Assembly (NCBI RefSeq): GCF_017309185.1
Contig: NZ_JAEKJZ010000005.1
Span: 1-64,000 of the forward strand
Direction: 5' to 3'
DNA from: Roseibium aggregatum
GTDB lineage: Bacteria > Pseudomonadota > Alphaproteobacteria > Rhizobiales > Stappiaceae
DNA length: 64,000 nt
In this document: positions 40,269-49,411 of the stretch, piece after piece
Numbering within the stretch: position 1 is the first letter of the stretch
How the letters are laid out: every line of letters starts with the position of its first letter
Program-made: the position numbers and the translations under genes
Notes under the pieces: generated by a model
Database searches by the model: none
What the model saw: the letters and a program-made list of their open reading frames with translations, nothing else
What the model was told of the DNA's origin: nothing

Positions 40269-41957
40269 CTATCCGAGATGTGAGCCCGCCGTGACCTTCT
40301 CGGGTTTCGCGAGCCATTCCTTGCCGCGCAGCATGGCCTTCCAGTAGACCGGCGGCAGTATCTTTTCCTTGAGCAGCCATGCCGTTCGCGACGGCTTGGT
40401 CCCGTCCACCAGCCAGCCCGGAAAGCTTGGCAGGAGCGTGCCGCCGTAACCGAATTCGGCCAGCACGATCTTGCCCCGTTCCACGGTGAGCGGGCAGGAT
40501 CCATAACCGTCGTATTGCGCTGTCGCGCTGCGGCCCTGCATGTCGGCGACGACGTTTTCCGCGACCACGGGTGCCTGCTTTCGGGCCGCCGCCGCCGTCT
40601 TGGCGTTGGGTGCGTTCATCACGTCGCCGAGCGACCAGATGTTTTCATAGGTCTTGTGGCGCAATGTGGCCTGATCGACGTCGACCCACCCGGCGGCGTC
40701 GGCGAGGGGGGACACGCGGATGAAATCGGGCGCCGTCTGAGGCGGTGTGACATGGATCATGTCAAACTCGACCTCGACCCGGCGCGGCTCCTGATCCGGT
40801 TCCTTGATCTCGAAAACCGCCTTCTTGGCGGGACCGTCGATGGCGACCAGATTGTGGAAGAAATTGAGCTGCGCGCCGTAGCGGTTCACGTAGTCCATCA
40901 GCGCGGGCACATAATCCTTGACGCCGAAGAGCACGCCGCCGGCGTTCATGAACTCGATGTCGATGTTTCCGATCAACCCTGTTTTGGTCCAGTGATCGGC
41001 CGACAGATACATGGCCTTTTGCGGCGCGCCGGCGCATTTGATCGGCATGGGCGGCTGCGTGAACAGGGCGCGCCCCGACTGCATGTTCTGAACCAGTTTC
41101 CAGGTATAAGGCGCCAGGTCGTAGCGATAGTTGGAGGTCACGCCGTTCTTGCCGAGCGTATCGACAAGCCCCTCGACGCCGTGCCAGTTGAGTTTCAGCC
41201 CGGGACAGACGATCAGACGGTCGTATTTGACCACCCGGCAACCGTCGAGAATGACGGCATTGTCCTTCGGCTCGAAGGCGGCGACCGCCGACTTGATCCA
41301 GTGCACGCCTTTTGGAATGAGCGAACCCATGGTTTTCGCCGTGGTGGCGGCATCGAAAACCCCTCCGCCGACCATGGTCCAGCCCGGCTGATAATAGTGC
41401 ACGTCCGCGGGATCTATGATCGCGACATTGAGGTCCGGCTTGCGGCTCAAAAGGCTCGACGCCACGGAAATGCCCGCGGCGCCGGCACCGACGACAACAA
41501 CCTCGAAACGGGCGTCTTCCGCCGTTTCTGTCGGTGTGCGGCCGCCGTTCGCGATCCGGCGCACGACGCCGGACATGTCGTAACCGGCCGACTTGGTCTG
41601 CGCCAGGATGTCGGCGACGGGCTGGCTGTCGGCCTGGGAGAGGGACCACAGGGTCGCCGACCGTGTCCCGGTCCGGCAATAGGCCAGAACGGGTTTCGGC
41701 AGGGCATTCAGGAGATCCTCGAAGGCGTCGGCGTCTTCGTCCCGCACCTTCCCGGCGACGATGGGAAGATACCGGCTTTCAAGGCCGAGCTTTTTGGCAG
41801 CGGTTTCGATCTCCTCGAAGGTCGGCTGGTCGGCGCCCTCGCCGTCCGGGCGGTTGCAGATCACCGAACGGAAACCCTGCTGCGCGATCTCGGCGAGGTC
41901 TTCGGGCAGGATCTGGGGGGAGACCGATATCTGCGTGTTGATGGCCTTGGTGCTCAT
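40269..41957 (-). CDS. Rhodanese-like (DUF442) domain fused to sulfide:quinone oxidoreductase-like flavoprotein
   Basis: This 562-residue protein has an N-terminal DUF442/TIGR01244 domain (residues 1-140) with a rhodanese active-site loop YCRTGTRS (C94), then a flavoprotein of the type II sulfide:quinone oxidoreductase kind (residues 150-562) with VVVVGAGAAGISVASSLL and the two catalytic-type Cys, C308 in PIKCAGAPQK and C488 in YGSCPLTVE. It would oxidise sulfide to persulfide, pass electrons to quinone and hand sulfane sulfur to the rhodanese site. In the better-known Blh protein the DUF442 domain is fused instead to a metallo-beta-lactamase domain. Start at the ATG at 41957. Confidence 0.9.
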   Translation of the reverse strand: MSTKAINTQISVSPQILPEDLAEIAQQGFRSVICNRPDGEGADQPTFEEIETAAKKLGLESRYLPIVAGKVRDEDADAFEDLLNALPKPVLAYCRTGTRSATLWSLSQADSQPVADILAQTKSAGYDMSGVVRRIANGGRTPTETAEDARFEVVVVGAGAAGISVASSLLSRKPDLNVAIIDPADVHYYQPGWTMVGGGVFDAATTAKTMGSLIPKGVHWIKSAVAAFEPKDNAVILDGCRVVKYDRLIVCPGLKLNWHGVEGLVDTLGKNGVTSNYRYDLAPYTWKLVQNMQSGRALFTQPPMPIKCAGAPQKAMYLSADHWTKTGLIGNIDIEFMNAGGVLFGVKDYVPALMDYVNRYGAQLNFFHNLVAIDGPAKKAVFEIKEPDQEPRRVEVEFDMIHVTPPQTAPDFIRVSPLADAAGWVDVDQATLRHKTYENIWSLGDVMNAPNAKTAAAARKQAPVVAENVVADMQGRSATAQYDGYGSCPLTVERGKIVLAEFGYGGTLLPSFPGWLVDGTKPSRTAWLLKEKILPPVYWKAMLRGKEWLAKPEKVTAGSHLG

Positions 41958-41992
41958 GAATGCTTTCCTCCCTGTTGTTATTTAAAACGAAG

Positions 41993-42020
41993 CTGCCTGC
42001 GATCGGTCGATCGCAGACAG
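41993..42020 (-). promoter_or_regulatory. Stem-loop between dioxygenase and SQR genes
   Basis: CTGCGATCG and CGATCGCAG (41997-42016) pair perfectly around two bases, and CTG/CAG extend the stem beyond one mismatch. It lies in the 113-base gap between these two genes. There is no T-run in the direction of reading. It may tune expression of the downstream genes. Confidence 0.45.
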
Positions 42021-42070
42021 GATGCTTGGCTTTGTTGAAACGATCTCGCCCGTGTAACCGGCCGGAGATC

Positions 42071-42964
42071 TCAGAGAGTGTTGACAGGCACCTTCAGGAA
42101 GGTCTTGCCCTGTTCGTCGGCGGGCGGCAGCTGGCCGGCGCGCATGTTCACCTGAAGCGACGGAATGATCAGCTTCGGCATGTCCAGTTGCGCGTCGCGC
42201 TCGGTCCGGAACTTGACGAACTCGTCCTTGGTCTTGCCGCCGCCGACATGAATATTGTGCTCTTTCTCGGCTCCGACGGTGGTTTCCCACTCGATGTCGC
42301 GGCCGTTCGGGCCGTAGTCGTGGCACATGAACAGGCGCATGTCTTCAGGCAGGGCCAGAACCTTCTGGATGCTGTCGTAAAGCGTACCGGCATCGCCGCC
42401 GGGGAAATCCGCGCGCGCCGATCCCCCGTCCGGCATGAACAGAGTGTCGCCGACAAAGGTGGCGTCGCCCATCACGTGGGCCATGCAGGCGGGCGTGTGA
42501 CCTGGCGTATACATCGCGAAAGCCGTCAGCTCACCGATCTGGTAGGAATCCCCGTCCCTGAAAAGCCGGTCGAACTGGCTGCCGTCGCGCTGGAACTCCG
42601 TGCCTTCGTTGAAGACCTTGCCGAAGGTCTCCTGAACGACGGTGATCTGGTCGCCGATCCCCAGCTTGCCGCCCAGTTTCTGCTGGATATAGGGTGCTGC
42701 GGACAGGTGGTCGGCATGAACATGGGTTTCGATCAGCCACTCCAGTTTCAGACCTTTTTCCTGAACATAGGCGATGATTTCGTCTGCATGATCGTAGGTG
42801 ATGCGGCCCGCGGCGTAGTCGATGTCCATCACGCTGTCGACGACGGCGCAGGAATTCGAGGCCGGGTCCTTGACCACATAGCTGATTGTGTTTGTGGCCG
42901 GATCGAAAAAAGGCGTTACATCGGGCTTTACGGTCATGTCGACCGGGTAGTTCGAAGTGCTCAT
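42071..42964 (-). CDS. Persulfide dioxygenase-like metallo-beta-lactamase protein
   Basis: This 297-residue protein is of the ETHE1/Blh metallo-hydrolase type and probably oxidises glutathione persulfide to sulfite. The metal motif HVHADH is at residues 81-86, with further ligands in MYTPGHTPACM, TLFMPDGGSARADFPGG and LFMCHDYGP. The R-A-D-F motif and the one-metal environment are typical of persulfide dioxygenases. It lies 31 bases after the YeeE/YedE gene, in the same direction, and 113 bases before the SQR fusion. No rhodanese domain is attached. Confidence 0.92.
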   Translation of the reverse strand: MSTSNYPVDMTVKPDVTPFFDPATNTISYVVKDPASNSCAVVDSVMDIDYAAGRITYDHADEIIAYVQEKGLKLEWLIETHVHADHLSAAPYIQQKLGGKLGIGDQITVVQETFGKVFNEGTEFQRDGSQFDRLFRDGDSYQIGELTAFAMYTPGHTPACMAHVMGDATFVGDTLFMPDGGSARADFPGGDAGTLYDSIQKVLALPEDMRLFMCHDYGPNGRDIEWETTVGAEKEHNIHVGGGKTKDEFVKFRTERDAQLDMPKLIIPSLQVNMRAGQLPPADEQGKTFLKVPVNTL

Positions 42965-42995
42965 TTCAGTCTCCCGTTTTATGTTGCCGAACGGC

Positions 42996-43454
42996 TTACG
43001 CCTCGGCTGTTAGTTTACGATTGCTCATCGAAATCATCCAGCGCGCCGTCAGGATCCCCGCGACGATGGTGGCTGCCGTCAGCAGGGCGCCCGGCAGGCC
43101 TAGGCCGAGAACCGGAACGAGCCCGCCCGGACAGAAACCGCTCAATCCCCAACCGATCCCGAAGACGGCGGAGCCGCCGATCAGCTTGACGTCCAGATCC
43201 TGCTTTGTCGGCAGGTTGAATTGACCGCCGAGCAACGGCTGGCCCATGCGGAAGGCCAGGCGGTAGCCGATCGCCGTCACGATGAGCGCGCCGCCCATGA
43301 CGAAGGCGAGACTGGGGTCCCAGGTGCCTGCAAGGTCGAAGAAATTCAGAACCTTGGCGGGATCTCCCATGCCGGAGATCAGGATACCGCAGCCGAACAG
43401 GAGGCCGATGGCGAAAGCAGAAACAAGTTTCATCCGATCATCCTCCAAAGACAT
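42996..43454 (-). CDS. YeeE/YedE-type membrane protein, second half (DUF6691)
   Basis: This 152-residue protein has four predicted helices and the conserved LFGCGILISGMGDPAKVLNF and GIGWGLSGFCPGG segments. These carry the single Cys residues (in FGCGIL and GFCPG) used in thiosulfate-transporting YeeE-type proteins. It overlaps the preceding gene by 17 bases. Together the two make one full YeeE/YedE transporter, probably for thiosulfate or another sulfur compound. Confidence 0.9.
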   Translation of the reverse strand: MSLEDDRMKLVSAFAIGLLFGCGILISGMGDPAKVLNFFDLAGTWDPSLAFVMGGALIVTAIGYRLAFRMGQPLLGGQFNLPTKQDLDVKLIGGSAVFGIGWGLSGFCPGGLVPVLGLGLPGALLTAATIVAGILTARWMISMSNRKLTAEA

Positions 43455-43866
43455 GACGGGTGACGAAGACGGTGACGATTGCCGTCAGCATGAAGGTCAC
43501 GGTGGCCACGATGGACCGGGCGGACAGTCGCGAGATGCCGCAAACGCCGTGCCCGCTGGTGCAGCCGGAGCCGTAGGTCGTTCCGATGCCGGTCAGAAAG
43601 CCGCCTACCGCGAGAACCGCCGGCGACGACGGGATGTCGATCCGCGGAAGCTCCCCCGTGATGCCCAGCATGATCAGCGGGCTTGCGATCAAACCGCCGA
43701 GAAACGCGGCGCGCCAGGCCCAGTCGGAACTGAGCTGCGTCGCCAGCAGTCCGCTCACGATGCCGTTGATCCCGGCAATCCTGCCATGAACCGCCATCAG
43801 GGCCACTGTGGCGAGACCTATCAGAATGCCGCCGGCAAAACTGAGAAAAGGAGTGAATTCTGTCAT
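43438..43866 (-). CDS. YeeE/YedE-type membrane protein, first half
   Basis: This 142-residue protein has four predicted helices and [20 protein letters not shown], with the Cys residues expected for sulfur handling. It begins the sulfur cluster on the minus strand, preceded by an AT-rich operator candidate. AAGGGT lies about nine bases before the ATG. With the next gene it forms a split transporter. Pairs of this type are in the BigR-controlled operons of Agrobacterium and Xylella. Confidence 0.9.
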   Translation of the reverse strand: MTEFTPFLSFAGGILIGLATVALMAVHGRIAGINGIVSGLLATQLSSDWAWRAAFLGGLIASPLIMLGITGELPRIDIPSSPAVLAVGGFLTGIGTTYGSGCTSGHGVCGISRLSARSIVATVTFMLTAIVTVFVTRHVFGG

Positions 43867-43885
43867 GCGAGACCCTTCGTTACAA

Positions 43886-43907
43886 TATGTTCGAATATAT
43901 GAATATA
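43886..43907 (-). promoter_or_regulatory. AT-rich inverted repeat, BigR/SqrR-like operator candidate
   Basis: TATGTTC and GAATATA are inverted copies, with one mismatch, eight bases apart. The site lies 20 bases upstream of the first YeeE/YedE start, and overlaps AT-rich promoter-like DNA. ArsR-type sulfide sensors (BigR, SqrR) bind similar AT-rich palindromes in front of such operons. No ArsR-type gene is adjacent, so the regulator must be elsewhere if this is right. Confidence 0.5.
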
Positions 43908-44024
43908 ATAGGCGGGTATCAAGTGGTCGATTTTGACACTCTTTCTGGAAAAGCGGGCGCGGCGAGGATTTGAGACCGGAGAGCGTCGAAAGCTTCTCTC
44001 ACCTGGAACGGTGGAGGCCGGGTA

Positions 44025-46082
44025 TCACGGGTCCTGCGGGCCGGTCACGGGATCGCTGCCGTTTTTCGGCAAAGCGCCGGCCTCGCGCCCGAGCGCAAGA
44101 ACGACTTCGGTCCCATCCCCGCGAACGCGCGTGACCGCGCCGGGCAGGAGCAATGCCGGGTTCTGGGCGGATGGCGGTGTCTCAAGATCGGTGCGCGGGC
44201 CTGAGAATTCGCCCATCGGCCTCAGGATATCCTCGTGCACGACACTCCCGACATAAAGCGCGTGCAAGTGTCCGTCCTTGACGATCTCGAAGCGGCTCGG
44301 CCAGAGACGAAGCACCCAGCGGCCGCCTTCAGCCTCGTTCGCATCCTTGCGGATCAGCACCATTTCGGGCTGGCGGCCGTTCTGGCTGCGGGGCAGGATC
44401 GGAAGCGAGTCCGATGGTGTCTGGCCTTCCACGAAACCGCTCGCCGTCGTGAGCGACCATTTCGGTGGCCGTTGCCATCCTGCCTCACGGGCGGTTTCGG
44501 CGAAGCTGTTCAGCGGGCCGGAATACTGAATGACCAGCGGTTCTTCCCGGTCTCCGTTGAGCTCGATCCGTCTTGCGGGGACCGCCCGCCAATCGCCGTC
44601 CAGCCAGCCGGATACCGTCAGGACCTCCGTGTTTGACCGGGGTTCGTAGGTGAGCAGTGCCCGGTCGTAGGTCCTGGACAGGTGCCAGCCGCCGAAGCCG
44701 GCAAGGGTTGCCACAACCAGCACGGCCATTGTCGCACGGCCGATCTTTTCGTTGTGGATCGGCCCGAACACGAAGGCGAAAGCGGACACCATGGCGGTGC
44801 CGAACAGAAGCCCCGCCAGCACGTCGGACATCCAGTGGGCTCCCAGATAGATCCTGGAAAAGCCGATGGTGATCACATAGCTGGCGGCGACCGTGAAGAT
44901 GCCCGCCTTTGCCCAGCGGTTGAGGTCGTGAGCGATCAGGACGGCGCAGATCCCGAAAAGGACCGCGTTCAGGGTCGCGTGACCGCTCGGAAAACTGTAG
45001 GCATCGGCCCCCGCATAGAGCTCGAGCGGCCGGGCCCGATGCAGCATCAGCTTGAACAGGGGGACGAACATCGCGGTGCCGGCCATGGCGATGACAAATC
45101 CGATACCCCGCCGCCAGGCTCTTCTAAAAAAGAGATAGGCGGCAACGGCAACGGTAATCGCGGTCAGGACGATGCCGTCTCCAAGGGTGGTCGCGAAGAC
45201 CATGATCTTGTCGCCGACGGGCGTGCGCAGGCTGTCGAACAGATTGAGAATGGCAAGGTCCGCGCGCACCATGGGTTCCCCGGGGGCGACCTCGCCGACC
45301 AGCCAGAAAAAGGTCGGCATCGTCACCAGCAGGAGCAGGGCCGAGACAAGCATGCCGGTGGAGCGGGGATGGGCCGGATCGAAGGTCCGGGCGATCCATT
45401 GCGATGTCTTGTCCTGACGATTTGCGAACCAGGTGACGATGGCCGCGTGGGCGTTGGGAAACAGCGGCAGGATGGTCAGGATCAGCCAGCGTCCCAGCAT
45501 GACGAACAGGAAGACGACCACAAGAAGCGCGCCGAGGACAAGGGCGAGGCGCCCGCTGATTTCGCCGATGGCGCTGAGCGCGGACCCTGCCAGAACGCCC
45601 GGTGCAAGATGCGCAATCGTCCAGGCGAAGGCCGAGGTGACGTTGACAATCGAAAACCGGGTGAAATTCATGCCGGCCATGCCGGCAATTCCAGGAACGA
45701 CCGATTTCACGCCGGGTACGAATCGGCCGAAAAAAATACTCTTGCCGCCGTGGCGCGCGAAGAACTTCTCGCCGCTTTCCATCATGTGGGCGTATTTGTT
45801 GAGCGGCCACATGCTCTTGATCTTGTCCTTGAAGGCGTAGCCTATCCAGTAGGAGATCGCATCGCCCGCGGTCGCTCCGAGCGTCGTCCAGACAAACACC
45901 GGAACCGGGTCCAGTTTTCCGAGGCCGATCAGCGTTCCGGCACCGACAAGGACAACGGTGGTGGGCACGAACAGGCCGATGATGAACAGCGCCTCGCCCA
46001 TGGCCGCCAGGAAACAGATTAGGCCTGCCAGCGATGGATTGTCCGCTATGAAAGCCAGAACGAGATCAAGATATTCGGTCAC
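44025..46082 (-). CDS. DedA-PAP2-LssY-type fusion membrane protein
   Basis: This 685-residue protein joins three parts. Residues 1-200 are a DedA/SNARE-associated domain with GRFVPGVKSVVPGIAGMAG. About residues 220-460 are a PAP2 phosphatase with the three motifs KLMLHRARP, FPSGHA and SRIYLGAHWMSD. The rest is a LssY-C-like domain of about 200 residues. DedA proteins move undecaprenyl phosphate or phospholipids across the membrane; PAP2 removes phosphate from lipid pyrophosphates. The fusion suggests recycling or remodelling of lipid carriers. It is divergent from the polyphosphate:AMP phosphotransferase gene. Confidence 0.92.
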   Translation of the reverse strand: MTEYLDLVLAFIADNPSLAGLICFLAAMGEALFIIGLFVPTTVVLVGAGTLIGLGKLDPVPVFVWTTLGATAGDAISYWIGYAFKDKIKSMWPLNKYAHMMESGEKFFARHGGKSIFFGRFVPGVKSVVPGIAGMAGMNFTRFSIVNVTSAFAWTIAHLAPGVLAGSALSAIGEISGRLALVLGALLVVVFLFVMLGRWLILTILPLFPNAHAAIVTWFANRQDKTSQWIARTFDPAHPRSTGMLVSALLLLVTMPTFFWLVGEVAPGEPMVRADLAILNLFDSLRTPVGDKIMVFATTLGDGIVLTAITVAVAAYLFFRRAWRRGIGFVIAMAGTAMFVPLFKLMLHRARPLELYAGADAYSFPSGHATLNAVLFGICAVLIAHDLNRWAKAGIFTVAASYVITIGFSRIYLGAHWMSDVLAGLLFGTAMVSAFAFVFGPIHNEKIGRATMAVLVVATLAGFGGWHLSRTYDRALLTYEPRSNTEVLTVSGWLDGDWRAVPARRIELNGDREEPLVIQYSGPLNSFAETAREAGWQRPPKWSLTTASGFVEGQTPSDSLPILPRSQNGRQPEMVLIRKDANEAEGGRWVLRLWPSRFEIVKDGHLHALYVGSVVHEDILRPMGEFSGPRTDLETPPSAQNPALLLPGAVTRVRGDGTEVVLALGREAGALPKNGSDPVTGPQDP

Positions 46083-46294
46083 GGACGCAAAGTCTTGTAA
46101 GAACTATCGAGGTTGCCGCTCGGGCCGGAAACTCCACTGGTCCGGCGGCTGTGTTAAGGCTTCATATAAGGGCATGCGCCATCCTCCAACAGTGAAAAAC
46201 GACTCCTGCCTTTTTGAAACAGCGAATTCAGGCATGGTCATTTGAAGTCCGCTGCATCAAGATGCACTCAGGACGCCTGAACTTGGAGGCATTG

Positions 46295-47761
46295 ATGTTC
46301 GAATCCGCGCGACTCCCTCAGAAAATCAACAAGAAAACCTTCAAGAAGATGGAGCCGGAGTTGCGGGAGGCATTGCTCGCCGCCCAGTTGCCTGTCGTAG
46401 AGAAACAGCAGTTTTCGACGCTGATCCTCGTGGACGGACTGGATGGGGCGGGCAAGGGCGAGGCTGTTGCCCGGCTCTACGGCTGGATGGACGCCCGGCA
46501 TCTGGTTTGCAACGCCTATGCCGAGCCGACGAACGACGAACAGCAGCGGCCGCCGCTCTGGCGTTACTGGCGCGATCTGCCGCCGAAAGGTGAAACGGCG
46601 ATTGTTTTCGGAAGCTGGTACCAGACCGTGCTCCGGAATTGGATCTACAAGAAGATCGACGAAGACGCCTTCGAAAAGGAGCTCACGCGGATCACGCGCT
46701 TTGAGGAAATGCTGGCGAACGAGGACGTGCTCATCCTCAAGTTCTGGTTCTTCCTGCCAAGGGATGTTCAGGAAGAACGCTTGAAGAAGATCCGGAAAAA
46801 ACATGCCGCGCGTCACGTGCTCGCGGATTGGGCCGCGCTGAAACATCACAAGAAGGCCAGCGAAGCCGGCGAAAAGATCATCCTTGAAACCAGCAAGGGC
46901 TATGCGCCCTGGTTCGTCATCCCGTCGCAGGACCCCGAATACCGCGATGCCGCGCTCGCCCAGACCGTGGCCAGGTCGATGGCGGTCAAACTGGAAGACG
47001 GTGAGCCGCATTCGGTCGCCGCTCCTCCCGTCATTGGCGGACTGAAACGGGAGACGGCGGTCGACACCATCGATCTGACGGTGAAACTGGACAAGGCGGA
47101 CTACGAGCAGAAGAGGGAAAAATTCCAGGACCGTCTTTCCGAACTTTCCGACCGCAAGACGTTGTCGAAAACCGGCGTGGTGCTAGTCTTTCAGGGCAAT
47201 GACGCAGCGGGCAAGGGGGGAGCCATCCGCCGGGTGATCCGGCCGCTCGATCCGCGCATTTACAAGGTACATCCGATCTCGGCGCCGACGGACGAGGAAA
47301 AGGCGCGGCCCTATCTGTGGCGCTTCTGGAGACGGCTTCCCAAGAAGGGCCACTTCGCGATCTTCGACCGGTCCTGGTACGAGCGCGTGCTTGTCGAGCG
47401 TGTCGAAGGCTTTGCCGGTCACGACGACTGGCTGCGAGCTTATAACGAGATCAACGAGTTCGAGCACGAGTTGACGAATTTCGGCTATATCGTATGCAAA
47501 TTCTGGCTGGCGATTTCCGAGGAGGAGCAGCTCAGGCGGTTCAAGGCGCGCGAGGAAACGGCCTACAAACAGCACAAGATCACCGACGAGGACTGGCGCA
47601 ACCGCCTGAAGTGGGATCAGTATGCGATCGCGGCGGGCGACATGATCGACCGCACCTCGACGCACTATGCGCCCTGGACGCTGGTGTCCTCGGAGAACAA
47701 GCGCCATGCGCGGGTCAAGGTGCTCCAGACCATCTGCGAGCGGCTTGAGGAAAAGGTTTAG
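46295..47761 (+). CDS. pap: Polyphosphate:AMP phosphotransferase (PPK2 class II)
   Basis: This 488-residue protein has two PPK2 domains. Each carries a Walker A-type motif, DGLDGAGKGE (about residues 47-56) and QGNDAAGKGG (about 300-309), and the second has the complete Walker B/lid FDRSWYERVLVERVEG. The first has a changed lid (FGSWYQTVL), as in other class II enzymes whose N-terminal domain is inactive. It uses polyphosphate to turn AMP into ADP. GGAGG lies just before the ATG at 46295. It is a single-gene unit. Confidence 0.93.
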   Translation: MFESARLPQKINKKTFKKMEPELREALLAAQLPVVEKQQFSTLILVDGLDGAGKGEAVARLYGWMDARHLVCNAYAEPTNDEQQRPPLWRYWRDLPPKGETAIVFGSWYQTVLRNWIYKKIDEDAFEKELTRITRFEEMLANEDVLILKFWFFLPRDVQEERLKKIRKKHAARHVLADWAALKHHKKASEAGEKIILETSKGYAPWFVIPSQDPEYRDAALAQTVARSMAVKLEDGEPHSVAAPPVIGGLKRETAVDTIDLTVKLDKADYEQKREKFQDRLSELSDRKTLSKTGVVLVFQGNDAAGKGGAIRRVIRPLDPRIYKVHPISAPTDEEKARPYLWRFWRRLPKKGHFAIFDRSWYERVLVERVEGFAGHDDWLRAYNEINEFEHELTNFGYIVCKFWLAISEEEQLRRFKAREETAYKQHKITDEDWRNRLKWDQYAIAAGDMIDRTSTHYAPWTLVSSENKRHARVKVLQTICERLEEKV

Positions 47762-47797
47762 GGAACGCTTCCCCTACGCATTCGCTCCCAGGCCGTG

Positions 47798-48976
47798 TCA
47801 GAGCGCCTCGGCCAGATAGTCGATCGCGGCTTGAACGCCGCCTTTGCCGTGCCGGATACCGAGCTTGTCGAAACCGAGTTCGATGGCCGCAAGCGTGCCG
47901 AACAGCATGACCGCGTTGACGTGGCCCATGTGGGCGATACGAATGCCCTTGCCGGAAAGCTCGCCGATCGTGCCGCCGACCGTGACCCCGCAGACTTCCT
48001 TGGTAAAGGTTCTCAGGTCCCCGGCCTCTGCGTCCTCGAATCGGACCACGGAAACGGAGTTGGAGCGCGCATGCGGGTCCTCGATGTTGAAGCGCACCGA
48101 GCCGCCTTGCGACCATGTGGCAATGGCGCGCCGGGTTGCCTCGCCAAGCAGCGCGTGCCGGTGCCAGACCTTTTCAATGCCTTCCTCGAAGATGAGCTCC
48201 AGGGCCTTGTGAAACGCGAACAGCAGATGTTCCGGCGGCGTGCCGCAATATTTCTGGTAGTGCTCGGGGCCCTGGCGGAAGGTCCAGTCGGTGTAGTTGG
48301 TGCGAAGGTCGGCTTTCTCGTGGGCCTTGTCGGCCCTCGGTCCGGCTGCGACAAAGGAAAGACCGGGAGGGCACATCAGGCCCTTCTGGGATCCGGTCAG
48401 CGCGACGTCCACACCCCAGGCATCCATCTCGAACGGCATGCAGCCCAGCGAGGCGATGGTGTCGACCATGAAGAGCGCCGGGTGCCGGGCCGCATCGATG
48501 GCCTTGCGCAGGGCGGCGATGTCGTTCCAGACACCCGAGGCGGTGTCGACCTGAACGACCAGGATCGCCGCGATCTCATGCGCCGTGTCCAGCTTCAAAC
48601 GCTCTTCCAGTTTCGCCGGATCGACGCCTCTTTCCCAGGAGCCGGACAGGACTTCGACATCCAGCCCGGCGACACGGGCGGCTTCGCCCCATCCGACCGC
48701 GAACCGGCCGGATTCCAGCACCAGGATCTTGTCGTCACGGCTCAAGGTGTTGCAAAGGGCCGCATCCCAGGCGCCATGACCGTTCGCCGCATAGATATAG
48801 GTCTTGCCTTCGGTTCTGAAGAGGCGCTTCAGCCCCTTCAGGCAGAACTCCGTGGTTTCCAGGAGCGGCCCTTCGTAGATGTCCACGGCGGGTTTGTGCA
48901 TGGCCCTCAGAACTTCCTCGGGCACATTGGTGGGGCCCGGAATCATCAAGAATTCTTTGCCATTGCGAAGCGACAT
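47798..48976 (-). CDS. PLP-dependent aminotransferase, serine-glyoxylate type
   Basis: This 392-residue class V aminotransferase resembles serine-glyoxylate and alanine-glyoxylate aminotransferases. The PLP lysine is in LTGSQKGLMCPPGLSF, and the start FLMIPGPTNVPEEVLRAM and HAFDKLG-type end segment GELSGKGIRIAHMGHVN fit well. I chose ATG 48976, which has CAGGGA upstream; one 15 bases earlier lacks a ribosome site. It converts glyoxylate to glycine with serine or alanine as donor. There are no serine-cycle genes nearby, so its place could be in photorespiration-like salvage or purine breakdown. Confidence 0.9.
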   Translation of the reverse strand: MSLRNGKEFLMIPGPTNVPEEVLRAMHKPAVDIYEGPLLETTEFCLKGLKRLFRTEGKTYIYAANGHGAWDAALCNTLSRDDKILVLESGRFAVGWGEAARVAGLDVEVLSGSWERGVDPAKLEERLKLDTAHEIAAILVVQVDTASGVWNDIAALRKAIDAARHPALFMVDTIASLGCMPFEMDAWGVDVALTGSQKGLMCPPGLSFVAAGPRADKAHEKADLRTNYTDWTFRQGPEHYQKYCGTPPEHLLFAFHKALELIFEEGIEKVWHRHALLGEATRRAIATWSQGGSVRFNIEDPHARSNSVSVVRFEDAEAGDLRTFTKEVCGVTVGGTIGELSGKGIRIAHMGHVNAVMLFGTLAAIELGFDKLGIRHGKGGVQAAIDYLAEAL

Positions 48977-49411
48977 GGGTGATCCCTGCATAAGGAGTGG
49001 AAGCGAAACCGGAGGATGAAAGGTCGTCGAAAAGGACCCATGGCATATCGTCATCGGTCAATCGAAGGGCGGTCGTCCTCCGACAGGAGTCCGGCCGCGC
49101 CGAAAATTGCTCTAAAGCAGCCGCCCGTCAAGTCGGGAACGGAGGCGGAACCGCCAAGCCGCCGTCAAATGGCGCGCTTCTGCGCGGGAGCGTGGGAATT
49201 GCGTGAGGAGAGTCAGGGAGCATGCGCCATTTCAGAGTTTATGGTAAATTTTAACGAGATGGCGATAACTCGTTGTGAACCAAGAATAATTTCATGAAAT
49301 CCGCGTTGTTGGCCGGGCTGATCTTCGTTAACAAAAATAAAATGTCTTGTTTCCGTAAGGTAGTTTCTTCAAATTGATGAACAGTTGGTATCCTCGGTTA
49401 GGCGTAGCATC
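48977..49411. other. Divergent intergenic region, no gene
   Basis: The right part (49230-49400) is strongly AT-rich, with likely promoters for the N-formylglutamate hydrolase-like gene. A 26-codon frame at 49293 has no domain or good ribosome site and I do not call it. No operator-like palindrome stands out. Confidence 0.5.

Noticed and set aside
40269..41957. Protein tyrosine phosphatase as the N-terminal domain of the SQR fusion
   Set aside because: The active loop reads CRTGTRS, with only four residues from Cys to Arg, as in rhodaneses and DUF442, not the CX5R of phosphatases.
49293..49376. A 26-codon frame starting MKSALLAGLIF
   Set aside because: It has no ribosome site of note, ends quickly and lies in AT-rich promoter DNA. 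It is more likely a chance frame.
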